Positions 16,968 through 25,601 of a stretch of 64,000 nucleotides of DNA are shown piece by piece. The notes beneath the pieces were generated by a model, which was given only the letters and a program-made list of their open reading frames with translations, was not told where the DNA came from and searched no databases. This DNA comes from CAWKGV01 sp963849305 (GTDB lineage: Bacteria; Pseudomonadota; Alphaproteobacteria; Acetobacterales; Acetobacteraceae), in the NCBI GenBank assembly GCA_963849305.1, contig CAWKGV010000002.1, forward strand, positions 485,452 to 549,451, given 5' to 3'. Position 1 is the stretch's first letter. Each line of letters begins with the position of its first letter. Made by a program: the position numbers and the translations under genes.

Positions 16968-18113
16968 ATGCCGTTCGATGTTCGCGACTTCCCGGCCAAT
17001 CCGGCGGACGCACGCGCGGCCAGTTACCGCAACCGGATATTGGTCGCGGTGTGGCTGTTTTCGGTTTCCGCCATGATCCTCGTGGTGATCGTGCTCGGCG
17101 GCGTCACGCGTCTGACCGGCTCGGGACTGTCGATCATGGAATGGGCGCCGGTCGCCGGCGCGCTCCCGCCGCTGACCCAGACCGATTGGCAAAAACTGTT
17201 CGCACTTTACCGCCAAATCCCGCAGTACGAACTGCTGCATCAGGGGTTCGGCCTAGAAGGGTTCAAGCACATATTTTGGTTGGAGTGGGTGCATCGGCTG
17301 TGGGGTCGACTGATCGGCCTGGTGTTCTTTGTCCCCCTGGTCTGGTTTTGGGCATCCGGGCGGATCGACCGTCGGCTGTGCAGCCGCCTGGTGTTGATCC
17401 TCGGCCTCGGCGGGCTGCAAGGCGCGGTCGGCTGGTTCATGGTCGCCTCCGGGTTTTTCCCAGATGCGACCGCTGTTGCGCCCGTCCGCCTGGTGGTCCA
17501 TCTGGGTTTGGCTTTGGTGCTCTATGGCACAATCCTATGGACCGGGCTGTCCGTTCTCTACCCGATTGCCGAGCCCGCACGGGTCAGCCGATGGCTGCGC
17601 GGCGCTGTGATGCTGTGCGCCGCCTCGCTTGCCCTCACTATCCTGGCGGGCGGGTTCGTCGCCGGCACCCATGCCGGGCTCGAGTACAACACCTTCCCCT
17701 TGATGGAGGGGCGGTTGGTGCCGACGAACTACGCTCGCTTGCACCCGTTCTTGCGCAATCTCATCCAGAACATCCCGGCGGTGCAGTTCGATCACCGGCT
17801 TCTCGCGACCGCCACCGCGATAACGGCCGCCATTGCAGGGGCCGCGGCCTTCAGTTCGGCAGCGCCGCGCGGTATCCGCATAGTGGTCCTTGGGCTAGCC
17901 GGGCTGGTGACGCTGCAATACGGGCTTGGCGTCGCAACCCTGTTGCTCGTCGTCCCCATACCGCTCGCGGCGATGCACCAGACTACAGCCGTCCTGGCGC
18001 TGACAGCGGCGTTGGTGACGCTCTATCGCGTACAGCCGGGAACGGTGGCCTCGCCTGCGCAGTCGGCTGCCGTCCCCCGGCGCACCGCTGAGCGCGGCGC
18101 GGAGCCGCTATGA
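16968..18113 (+). CDS. ctaA: Heme A synthase (COX15/CtaA)
   Basis: 381-aa inner-membrane protein with about eight helices. It oxidises the C8 methyl of heme O to the formyl group of heme A for aa3-type cytochrome oxidases. Diagnostic blocks are VVLGGVTRLTGSGLSIMEW in helix 1, EWVHRLWGRLIG with a heme-ligating His, VAGTHAGLEYNTFPLMEG, and FDHRLLA and AAMHQTTAV with the remaining His ligands. The layout is that of the alphaproteobacterial/mitochondrial type. ATG 16968 is preferred over the adjacent TTG. Confidence 0.93.
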   Translation: MPFDVRDFPANPADARAASYRNRILVAVWLFSVSAMILVVIVLGGVTRLTGSGLSIMEWAPVAGALPPLTQTDWQKLFALYRQIPQYELLHQGFGLEGFKHIFWLEWVHRLWGRLIGLVFFVPLVWFWASGRIDRRLCSRLVLILGLGGLQGAVGWFMVASGFFPDATAVAPVRLVVHLGLALVLYGTILWTGLSVLYPIAEPARVSRWLRGAVMLCAASLALTILAGGFVAGTHAGLEYNTFPLMEGRLVPTNYARLHPFLRNLIQNIPAVQFDHRLLATATAITAAIAGAAAFSSAAPRGIRIVVLGLAGLVTLQYGLGVATLLLVVPIPLAAMHQTTAVLALTAALVTLYRVQPGTVASPAQSAAVPRRTAERGAEPL

Positions 18114-18140
18114 ATATGGCCTGATGGCGACGTCTCGACG

Positions 18141-19692
18141 ATGACGGTCGCGAGGAGTCGTTTGGCGCGCGCCGAAGCTGAAGCCGGCCGGCGCGCGCGG
18201 ATGTTGGAATCCCTGTTGGCATGTATTCCTCACGGCGTCTGCATCTATGGCCCGGACCGGCGCGTGGCCTTGACCAACCGGGCTTACGCGGAGGTCATGC
18301 GTGGCGTGCCGCTCGCCATCGGCGATCACCTGGAGGACGTGATCCGGCGCCTCGCCGAGGCAGGGGAGTACGGCCCCGGCCAGCCAGCCGAGGTGTTCGC
18401 CCAGCAAATGGCGTTCGACATCACGCGGCCCCAGAGACGGAGGCGACGGCGGCCGAACGGCATGGTTATCGACGAGCGCACGGCGCCGCTGCCGGATGGC
18501 GGACATTTCATTGTCGCGAGCGACGTCACTCCGCTCACCAACGCCGAGGATGAACTTACCCGCCGGGCTGCCGAAATGGAAATGATGCTGGCCAGCATCC
18601 GTCACGGCATCATGCTTTGGGGCGCCGACCGGCGATTGGTAGCGAGCAACCGCGTTGCCTACAGCCTGCTAGGCGTTCCCTCCAGTATGCTGGCGAAGGG
18701 GCGCGGTTTCGATGAGATCGTGGATGACGTCGCGGCAATGGGCGATCCGACCACCGCTTCGGCGCGCGCGGCGGCTGCCGAGGCAATCAAGGCTCATTGC
18801 TGGCACACGCCGTTCCTGCAACGGTTCACATCGTTTGCGAACCGGTTCGTGGAAGCGAGGGGCGATCCCAAGCCGGAGGGTGGCTTGGTTGTGACGCTTT
18901 CGGATATGACCGAAGCGCGAGCCGCCGAGTTCGAGCTACGCCGCGCCAAGGAGGCCGCCGAGGCGGCGAGTCAGGCCAAGTCGCGCTTCCTGGCCGCGAT
19001 GAGCCACGAGTTGCGCACCCCACTCAACGCGGTGATCGGCTTCTCCGAAGCGCTCCAGCGTGACTCGGGCCAGCCGACGGCGACGCGGGTTGCCGAGTTC
19101 GCGCAGGCGATCAACGAGGCCGGGCGCGACCTGCTCAAACTTGTCAATGTCATCCTGGACGTGGCCAGCCTCGAGGCTGGGCGGTTCGACCTTGGCTCGG
19201 ACCTGATCGACCTCTCACCGCTGGTCCGGAAATGTCTCCGGCAAGCAGACTCGGTCGCGCAGGCGGGGCATATCACGCTGATCGCGGATCTGCCCGAGAC
19301 GCTTCCCTCGATTCGAGGGGACAAGCGGCGGCTTGCTCAGGTTGTCGACCAGCTCCTCTCGAACGCACTGAAATTCACCGCGCCGGGGGGCACGGTCACG
19401 CTGTCGGCGTTCGTCGATCCTGAGCGGCGAACTGGTCATGCGTGTTGCCGATACCGGAATTGGCATCCCGGAGCACGAGCTGGAGCGGGTGTTCGAACCA
19501 TTCACCCAGTTGGACGGCACTCTTGCCCGCCGTGGTCCGGGCGCCGGGCTCGGCCTATATGTCGTCCGAGCCCTGATCGCGGGCCATGATGGGCGACTGG
19601 CGCTGAGGAGCCGCAAGGGCGAAGGGACCGTGGCGGAGATCCGGCTGCCGGCTCACCGGCTTGTGGGTGCCGATCGATTTTTGGAGAGGTAG
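18141..19692 (+). pseudogene. PAS-domain sensor histidine kinase, frameshifted inside the ATPase domain
   Basis: Two PAS-like domains (about residues 17-100, YGPDRRVALTNRAY, and 150-230, WGADRRLVASNRVAY) precede a HisKA domain with the phospho-acceptor His in MSHELRTPLNAVIGFSEAL. The HATPase N box LLSNALKFTAPGG is in frame, but then the frame shifts; the D/G1 box VADTGIGIPEHELERVF and G2 box GAGLGLYVV lie in the next frame. Removing one G at about 19422 restores VDP-SGELVMRVADTGIGI. The restored kinase would be about 517 aa. No transmembrane segment is evident, so it would sense a cytoplasmic signal. No response regulator is adjacent. Confidence 0.8.
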
Positions 19693-19698
19693 GAAAGT

Positions 19699-21138
19699 AT
19701 GAGCGCGCTGGCCATCACCGACGGGTTGTTCTTCGAGCGCGCCGATGCCGCACTCGAACGCGCGGCGGCCGAACGAATTCTCGGCGACGCCCTCGCGCGC
19801 AGCGACGATGGCGAACTGTTCCTCGAGTATCGCGAAAGCGAGCAGATCAGCCTCGACGACGGGCGGATCCGCAGCGCGGGCTTCGACACGTCGCTCGGCT
19901 TCGGTTTGCGTGCGGTGGCGGGCGAGGCGACGGGCTACGCCCATGCGGGCGAGCTGTCGGAAGCGGCCTTGCGCCGTGCGGCCGAGAGCGTCGCGCCGGT
20001 CGCGGCGGGACATTCCGGGGTATCGGCCGAGCCGCCGCGCTCCACGAACGCCAGACTCTATTCGGACGCGAACCCGCTGGCCTCGGTCGACTTCCCCGCT
20101 CGCACCGCGCTGTTGGGGGAACTCGATGCCTACGCGCGCGGCAAGGATGCCCGAGTAAAACAGGTCATGGCATCGCTCGGTGGAGAGTGGCAGGCGGTGC
20201 AGATCATCCGAGCGGACGGAACCCGCGTGGCCGATCTGCGGCCGCTGGTGCGGCTCAATGTCTCCGTGGTGGTTGAGCAGAACGGTCGGCGGGAAACCGG
20301 CAGCTACGGCACCGGTGGTCGCCACGGCTACGCCGCGGTGACGGCACCGGAGATCTGGCGGACAGCGGTGGATGAGGCGCTTCGCCAGGCGCTGGTGAAC
20401 CTCGAGAGTCGCCCGGCGCCGGCAGGCGAAATGGAGGTGGTACTCGGGCCCGGTTGGCCGGGCATCCTGTTGCATGAGGCGATCGGTCACGGGCTGGAAG
20501 GAGATTTCAACCGCAAGAAGACGTCGGCCTTCGCCGGCCTGTTTGGGCAGCGGATCGCCACCCAAGGGGTGACGGTGGTCGATGACGGCACTATCCCGGA
20601 CCGGCGCGGCAGCCTGACCGTGGACGACGAGGGCACGCCCACCAGCCGCACGGTGCTGATCGAGGACGGCGTGCTGGTCGGTTTTTTGCAGGATCGACTG
20701 AATGCGCGATTGATGGCCATGCACGCCACCGGCAACGGTCGGCGTCAATCCTACGCCCATGCGCCGATGCCGCGGATGACCAACACGGTGATGCTGGGCG
20801 GCGAACATTCTCCCGAGGAGATGATCCGCTCGGTCAAGCAGGGACTTTACGCGGTCAATTTCGGCGGCGGTCAAGTGGACATCACGTCCGGCAAGTTCGT
20901 GTTCTCGGCTAGCGAGGCGTATCTGATTGAGGATGGACGGGCCACGGCCCCGGTCAAGGGCGCCACATTGATCGGCAACGGCCCGGATGCGCTGACCAAG
21001 GTCGCGATGGTCGGCAACGACATGGCGTTGGACCCCGGTATCGGCACCTGCGGCAAGAACGGGCAAGGCGTGCCGGTGGGCGTAGGTCAGCCAACTCTAA
21101 AGCTGGCCGGCCTGACCGTGGGCGGCACCTCCGCCTGA
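19699..21138 (+). CDS. tldD: Metalloprotease TldD
   Basis: 479 aa. TldD pairs with TldE/PmbA to form a zinc protease that trims unstructured peptides, including modified-peptide precursors such as microcin B17, and the CcdA antitoxin. The active-site motif HEAIGHGLEGD (H259-E260-x3-H264) is intact. The C-terminal GTCGKNGQGVPVGVGQPTLK is a family block. No tldE is in the window. The gene lies directly upstream of a tandem-repeat peptide gene (21425); this is notable because TldD/E can process modified peptides, but co-function here is speculative. Confidence 0.93.
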   Translation: MSALAITDGLFFERADAALERAAAERILGDALARSDDGELFLEYRESEQISLDDGRIRSAGFDTSLGFGLRAVAGEATGYAHAGELSEAALRRAAESVAPVAAGHSGVSAEPPRSTNARLYSDANPLASVDFPARTALLGELDAYARGKDARVKQVMASLGGEWQAVQIIRADGTRVADLRPLVRLNVSVVVEQNGRRETGSYGTGGRHGYAAVTAPEIWRTAVDEALRQALVNLESRPAPAGEMEVVLGPGWPGILLHEAIGHGLEGDFNRKKTSAFAGLFGQRIATQGVTVVDDGTIPDRRGSLTVDDEGTPTSRTVLIEDGVLVGFLQDRLNARLMAMHATGNGRRQSYAHAPMPRMTNTVMLGGEHSPEEMIRSVKQGLYAVNFGGGQVDITSGKFVFSASEAYLIEDGRATAPVKGATLIGNGPDALTKVAMVGNDMALDPGIGTCGKNGQGVPVGVGQPTLKLAGLTVGGTSA

Positions 21139-21424
21139 TCTGCTTGGGCCCCTAGCGCCGGAACGTTCCGCTGGTAGAAGCGGGGGTCACTCCCGCTACT
21201 CCCAGCGGTTCCATTCATAGAACCTTGAACACAAGAGAGGTCGCCAGACGGTTCGGGAGCCGTACGTGCCCCGAATTCGGAGTCGTGTCGATTTTACGCG
21301 GATATGACGTCAAACCCACGGTAAAAATTCCTCAACATGGAATAGCAGAGCCTATCTACTGAGCCGATAGAAACTGCGCTGCCGTCATCGACGGCAGAAC
21401 TTGAATAACAGGAGAGGTCCAAAA

Positions 21425-21676
21425 ATGTCCCTGTGCCGCCGTGATCCGTTCGCTCCTCTGTCCGCCATCGCCGATGCAGGCAAGGTTCGCCTCGGAGGGT
21501 ATGCGCCGAGCCTCGCGCCAGTTGCGGCGGATGCTGGTAAGGTTCGTCTCGTCGGCGACTACGGACCGACACTGCCCCCCGCGATTGCGGATGCCGGCAA
21601 GGTGCGCCTCGGCGGCTATGCGCCAACACTGCCGCCTGCTGTTGCGGACACCCGGAAACTCCGTCTAGACAGCTAG
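21425..21676 (+). CDS. Small tandem-repeat peptide, possible multi-core precursor (module 1)
   Basis: 83 aa from ATG 21425, with the ribosome site AGGAGAGG just upstream. After a short N-terminus MSLCRRDPFAPLSAI come three units of 19-20 residues, each ADAGKVRL-(GG/VGD)-Y-(A/G)P-(S/T)L-(A/P)P-(A/V), and a degenerate fourth, ADTRKLRLDS. The unit start ADxG-basic-hydrophobic-basic-hydrophobic-GG is shared with the unrelated-length repeats of the peptide at 32748-33209. Each peptide is followed by a gene of one family. The layout resembles precursor peptides with repeated cores, but no family is recognised and no modification is implied directly by the sequence. Confidence 0.7.
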   Translation: MSLCRRDPFAPLSAIADAGKVRLGGYAPSLAPVAADAGKVRLVGDYGPTLPPAIADAGKVRLGGYAPTLPPAVADTRKLRLDS

Positions 21677-21746
21677 ACGGATTAAGCCCGCCGGCTGTCA
21701 ACCTCCGTTTGCTGACAACCGCGAATACCAGGAGAGAGGCCGGGCA

Positions 21747-21803
21747 GTGCGCTGCACGGTCTTGTCAGCCCGATTAGTCGCCTTTACCGGATGCGCCGCG
21801 TGA
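21747..21803 (+). other. Possible 18-codon leader ORF overlapping the DUF6065-like start
   Basis: GTG 21747 to TGA 21803 would encode 18 residues starting MRCTVLSARLVAF. AGGAGAG at 21729-21735 closely copies the ribosome site of the upstream repeat peptide (both read GAATA-C-AGGAGAG). The downstream gene's ATG 21791 lies inside this mini-ORF in another frame and has no ribosome site of its own, so translation may be coupled by termination-reinitiation. Confidence 0.3.
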
Positions 21804-22615
21804 ACAGCCCCACGGTTCAGAGCAGTGCCCCGACCAGCCAGCCGGCGGCACGCAGGCCACTGATTTCATTCCATCGCTTCATCCCAACCGCGCGGTATCC
21901 GATGCGGGCCGATCGCTCCGCCGCGGGTTCGCTGCCGACGCGCGCTTTTCGGTACTGCGAGCCCGCGACCTCCGCCTCCGCGTTCGGCTGGTACGTCTTT
22001 CCGCCCATCAGCTTTAATGTGCAATGGGACGGCAACGACATGATCTGGACGTGGGAAGGCGCGGGTCAATGGTATCCGCTCAGGAGCGCCCAATTCCCGG
22101 GCTTTCGCGCACAGTTCGACGCCGTGGCGCCGGACGAAATACGTGAGTTCTCGCCCCCGTTCTTGGGCGCTTTGCAGGAGCCGGGGCTGTTGCAAATGTG
22201 GACCGGGCTCGTGCTGCGGACCGCCCCTGGCTGGAGCGCGCTGGTGCGGGCGCCGGCCAACCTGCCCCGGAGCGGCGCCTACGAACTTTACGAAGGGATC
22301 GTCGAGACAGATCGGTGGTTCGGCCCCCTGATCACCAACATGCGCCTCACCAAGACCGACGTTCCGATCGATTTTCGAGCCGATTTTCCGCTTTTGCAGG
22401 TACAGCCTCTACCGAGACACGTTTACGAAGACGCGACACTAAACGACTATGAGCTGGTGCCCGATCTCGGCGCGCTGCGCCCGGAAGACTGGGATGATTA
22501 CTATGATACGGTCGTTCGCCCAAATGTACAAGTGAACCGCCCGCGCGGCCAATACGCCGCGGCTGCCCGGAAGCGGCGCGCCAGGGAGGAACAGGGCGAG
22601 AATCAAGGCGAATAG
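21791..22615 (+). CDS. DUF6065-like protein (module 1)
   Basis: 274 aa, cytoplasmic, no signal peptide or membrane helix. It aligns over its length with the protein at 33313-34104, sharing TRA-RYC, FGW-VF, WDGND, EPG-LQ-WTGL, LVRAPANLP, EG-VE-DRWFGPL-TN-RLT and Q-P-PRH-Y. I recognise this as resembling the uncharacterised DUF6065 family; that label is from memory. The Trp-rich, mainly beta-strand pattern does not let me assign a fold or catalytic residues. It follows a tandem-repeat peptide, as its paralogue does, so it may modify, bind or process that peptide. Confidence 0.7.
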   Translation: MRRVNSPTVQSSAPTSQPAARRPLISFHRFIPTARYPMRADRSAAGSLPTRAFRYCEPATSASAFGWYVFPPISFNVQWDGNDMIWTWEGAGQWYPLRSAQFPGFRAQFDAVAPDEIREFSPPFLGALQEPGLLQMWTGLVLRTAPGWSALVRAPANLPRSGAYELYEGIVETDRWFGPLITNMRLTKTDVPIDFRADFPLLQVQPLPRHVYEDATLNDYELVPDLGALRPEDWDDYYDTVVRPNVQVNRPRGQYAAAARKRRAREEQGENQGE

Positions 22616-22672
22616 ATTGACCCCGGGAAAGCCGGGCTAGCGTATTGTTCGGCGTCGGTCTATTGATGCCTC

Positions 22673-23434
22673 ATGTGCTCCCGTTCGCGTGTGCTCCGGC
22701 TCGCAGCCGGCCTGGCCTGTTCAGTCATGCTTGCGGCTTCTCTGGCCCATGCTGGGGAGACCTGTCCGTCTGAGCCGCTAATGGAGCCTCTGAGCTTGCC
22801 TCACCTCCGGGGTGCTCTCGTACAGCGAAAGCAGGCGATATTGGTGGCGCTCGGCTCTTCCTCAACCGAGGGGGTGAAGGCGTCCAGCCCGGGCCGAACC
22901 TATCCCGCTGAGTTGCAGCAGGCGCTGGAAACGGCCTTTCCCAGCCGGCACTGGGCGGTGATCAATCGAGGGATGGGCGGCCAGGATGCTCCGCGTGAGC
23001 TGGAACGGATCGATGCGGACGTGATCGCCGTCCGACCACAACTTGTGATTTGGCAAGTCGGCGCCAATGCCACGTTGCGCCATGCCGATCTCGACGTGTT
23101 CCGCCGACTGGTGGCCGAGGGCGTGCAACGTATGAAATCGGCCGGGATCGACGTCGTATTGATGGACAACCAACGCTCGCCGCGCCTTCTTGCGAGCGCG
23201 GATGACGAGGCGGTCGGGCGGGCACTGGCCGAGATCGCCCACGACGCCGGGGCGAGCTTGTTCTCCCGCGATCTGCTCATGGCTGACTGGCAGGCGGAGG
23301 GCGCCGATTTGGCGGAGTTCATCGCCGCCGACGGGCTGCACCAAAACGACCAGGGCTATCATTGCGTGGCCATGTCTCTGGCTCGTGAGATCGTGGCGGC
23401 GATAAAGCTCCCCGCCCTCTCCGCGAGTCGCTGA
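22673..23434 (+). CDS. Secreted SGNH/GDSL-family hydrolase
   Basis: 253 aa with a signal peptide (LAAGLACSVMLAASLAHA). The SGNH blocks are all present: nucleophile in ALGSSSTEG (block I), oxyanion Gly in NRGMGGQD (block II), Asn in WQVGANA (block III) and the Asp-x2-His pair in ADGLHQNDQGYH (block V). It is probably a periplasmic esterase or carbohydrate deacetylase; the substrate is not evident. It starts 57 bp after the DUF6065-like gene on the same strand, so co-transcription is possible. Confidence 0.85.
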   Translation: MCSRSRVLRLAAGLACSVMLAASLAHAGETCPSEPLMEPLSLPHLRGALVQRKQAILVALGSSSTEGVKASSPGRTYPAELQQALETAFPSRHWAVINRGMGGQDAPRELERIDADVIAVRPQLVIWQVGANATLRHADLDVFRRLVAEGVQRMKSAGIDVVLMDNQRSPRLLASADDEAVGRALAEIAHDAGASLFSRDLLMADWQAEGADLAEFIAADGLHQNDQGYHCVAMSLAREIVAAIKLPALSASR

Positions 23435-23527
23435 TACGCCCTACTGTCGTGAGCCGAGGTGACAGCTCAGCTTGCGCGTTGTAGCTGATCCGCTCCAAAT
23501 CGTCGGTGGTCTTTGCCCGGAGCCCCG

Positions 23528-24427
23528 ATGCCGCGAACCGTCCGCACCCAGACGCTCGAAATCGCCTACGAGGAGAGCGGCCCGGCCGACGGCCAACCCG
23601 TGATCCTGCTGCACGGCTTTCCCGACGACGTGCGCGCCTGGGATGGCGTGGCGCCGCCGCTCGCCGGCGCGGGCTGGCGTGTGCTGGTGCCCTGGCTGCG
23701 CGGTTACGGTCCGACCCGCTTTCTCGATCGCGTCACGCCGCGCTCGGGCCAGCAGGCGGCTCTCGGGGCCGACTTGCGCGATTTCATGGACGCGCTGGGG
23801 CTGCGGCAAGCCCTGCTCGCCGGTTACGATTGGGGAGGGAGAGCCGCCTGTATTGTCGCCGCCCTCTGGCCCGATCGGGTGCTCGGCCTGGTCTCGATCA
23901 CCGGGTACAACATTCAGGACATCGCGGCTGCAAGGCGCCCCGCTGCCGCCACACAGGAGCATCGCTACTGGTATCAGTGGTATTTCCAGACCGAGCGCGG
24001 TCGCGCCGGTCTGGCCGAAAATCGGCGGGACATTTGCCGCCTGCTCTGGCGCCTTTGGTCGCCGAATTGGCGCTTCGACGACGCCACGTTCGAGGCGACT
24101 GCTGGCAGCTTCGACAACCCCGATTTCGTCGCCGTGTCGATCCAGTCCTATCGCCATCGCTATGGCAACGCGCCGGGCGACCCGGTGCTGGAGCCGATCG
24201 AGCGCTGCCTGGCGGGGCAGCCAGCGATCAATGTACCCACCATCAACCTGCACGGGGCCTGCGACGGGGTGACCCCGCCGGAGAGTTCCGAGCGCCACGC
24301 CCGGTTCTTCACTGGCTCGTACGAACGCCGCGTCATCCCGGTCGCCGGCCATTTCTTGCCGCGCGAAGCACCCGATGTGGTCGTGCAGGCCCTTCAGGCC
24401 CTCGCCGGGGAGACCTCAATCCGGTAA
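23528..24427 (+). CDS. Alpha/beta hydrolase (epoxide hydrolase/dehalogenase-like)
   Basis: 299 aa. The oxyanion-hole motif LLHGFPDD is near residue 30, and the nucleophile elbow is GYDWGG with Asp in place of Ser, as in epoxide hydrolases and haloalkane dehalogenases. The catalytic His is in VAGHFLPREAP. A cap region contains WYQWYFQTERG. ATG 23528 is preferred to TTG 23513. The stop codon overlaps the ATG of the GST gene by one base, so the two are translationally coupled; together they suggest detoxification of electrophiles. Confidence 0.87.
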   Translation: MPRTVRTQTLEIAYEESGPADGQPVILLHGFPDDVRAWDGVAPPLAGAGWRVLVPWLRGYGPTRFLDRVTPRSGQQAALGADLRDFMDALGLRQALLAGYDWGGRAACIVAALWPDRVLGLVSITGYNIQDIAAARRPAAATQEHRYWYQWYFQTERGRAGLAENRRDICRLLWRLWSPNWRFDDATFEATAGSFDNPDFVAVSIQSYRHRYGNAPGDPVLEPIERCLAGQPAINVPTINLHGACDGVTPPESSERHARFFTGSYERRVIPVAGHFLPREAPDVVVQALQALAGETSIR

Positions 24428-25053
24428 TGAAACTGATCAGCGCCACCCCCACCCCCTACGCGCAACGCATCGCGCTCGCCGAGAAGGACATCCCGTTCGA
24501 CCTGGTGACCGAAGTGCCGTGGAACAGCGATACCTCCCTGCCGCGGCACAATCCTTTAGAGAAGCTTCCGGTTCTGGTCCTCGATGACGGGAACACCGTG
24601 TACGAGTTGAGCTTCATCCTGGAATGGCTGGAGCGGAAGCATCCAGTGCCGGCGCTGCTGCCGCGCGACGATGACGGCATACTCGCCGCCAAGCGTTGTC
24701 TCGTCCTTGGCGACGGTGTGTGCGACGCCTTCCTGCTGGTCTTCTTCGAGCGCCGCCGCCCCGCCGAGCACCAAAGCAGTCCCTGGATCGCGCGGCAGAT
24801 GCGCAAGATCGACGGCGGCCTCGCGGAAATGGCCCGCCTGGTCGCGGGACAAGAGTATGTCGTGGCCGACCGGTTCACCCTGGGCGATATCGGTTTCGGC
24901 GCCGTGCTCGGTTATTTCGACGTGCGCTTCCCGGAGCTGAACTGGCGCGGCCGGCACCCGAACCTGGCGCGCTACTTCGACCGGCTCTCCGAGCGCCCCT
25001 CGTTCCAGGCGACGGTCCCCTATCCGCAGGTGATCAGCGACGCCGTTGTGTGA
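24427..25053 (+). CDS. Glutathione S-transferase
   Basis: 208 aa with an N-terminal thioredoxin-like domain (MKLISATPTPYAQRIALAEK; the glutathione-site Pro lies in EKLPVLVLDDG and YELSFILEWLE supplies the acidic Ser/Thr-type contact) and a C-terminal all-helical domain. It conjugates or reduces substrates with glutathione in the cytoplasm. It overlaps the hydrolase gene (TAATG), an operon of two detoxification-type enzymes. Confidence 0.87.
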   Translation: MKLISATPTPYAQRIALAEKDIPFDLVTEVPWNSDTSLPRHNPLEKLPVLVLDDGNTVYELSFILEWLERKHPVPALLPRDDDGILAAKRCLVLGDGVCDAFLLVFFERRRPAEHQSSPWIARQMRKIDGGLAEMARLVAGQEYVVADRFTLGDIGFGAVLGYFDVRFPELNWRGRHPNLARYFDRLSERPSFQATVPYPQVISDAVV

Positions 25054-25128
25054 TCGGCCTTTCTCGCCGCGCGCTCACCGTTGCTGGCAGCGTCGTTCAC
25101 GCCGGGCTCCGGCTTGAATTTGGCTACC

Positions 25129-25347
25129 CTAGTTGGGGTCGAACCGGGCGTTCTGCTCGTTCTCTTCAGCCTGCTCCTTAAGGAGCGGAATGACCTCTGT
25201 TTCGTACACGAAACGCTGTTTCGGGCTGAGCGAACTGTACCCTTGGTGCACGACCTGCATGGCTATCCCGTAAGGCGCTGACTTTTCGTCAAGACCGAGT
25301 TCTTGGATGCAGTCGTATAGATCCTGGTCATAGTCGTTGACGCTCAT
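25129..25347 (-). CDS. Small conserved-looking acidic protein, function unknown
   Basis: 72 aa, MSVNDYDQDLYDCIQELGLD at the start, then a helix-rich, charged sequence with no membrane segment. A strong GGAGG ribosome site precedes the ATG, which supports real expression. It is convergent with the GST gene and divergent from the transketolase operon. No domain is recognised. Confidence 0.6.
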   Translation of the reverse strand: MSVNDYDQDLYDCIQELGLDEKSAPYGIAMQVVHQGYSSLSPKQRFVYETEVIPLLKEQAEENEQNARFDPN

Positions 25348-25601
25348 GCTCGTCCTCCGGTCCGCAGGGCGCTACATGCTTACCGCCAAGCAGGAGCAGA
25401 GTCGAAGCCGAAAAGAATCAAGAGGCGAGAGGTCGGCCCGGCCGGATCAGGCATTGCCGCGGTAGCCATAGGCCTCGCGGGGTTCGCGGGCTGATATAGC
25501 CGGACCTGAAGCCGTCCATCCGCCCGGCACCTTGCCTCCGAGCGGCATTCAGTGTGGCATGGGGTGCGAGCGGGAAAAAACGCGCTCGGGGCGGAGGCGG
25601 A

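Noticed and set aside
19555..21066. A 503-aa frame antisense to tldD
   Set aside because: TldD motifs and length are complete on the plus strand; the antisense frame has no recognisable domain.
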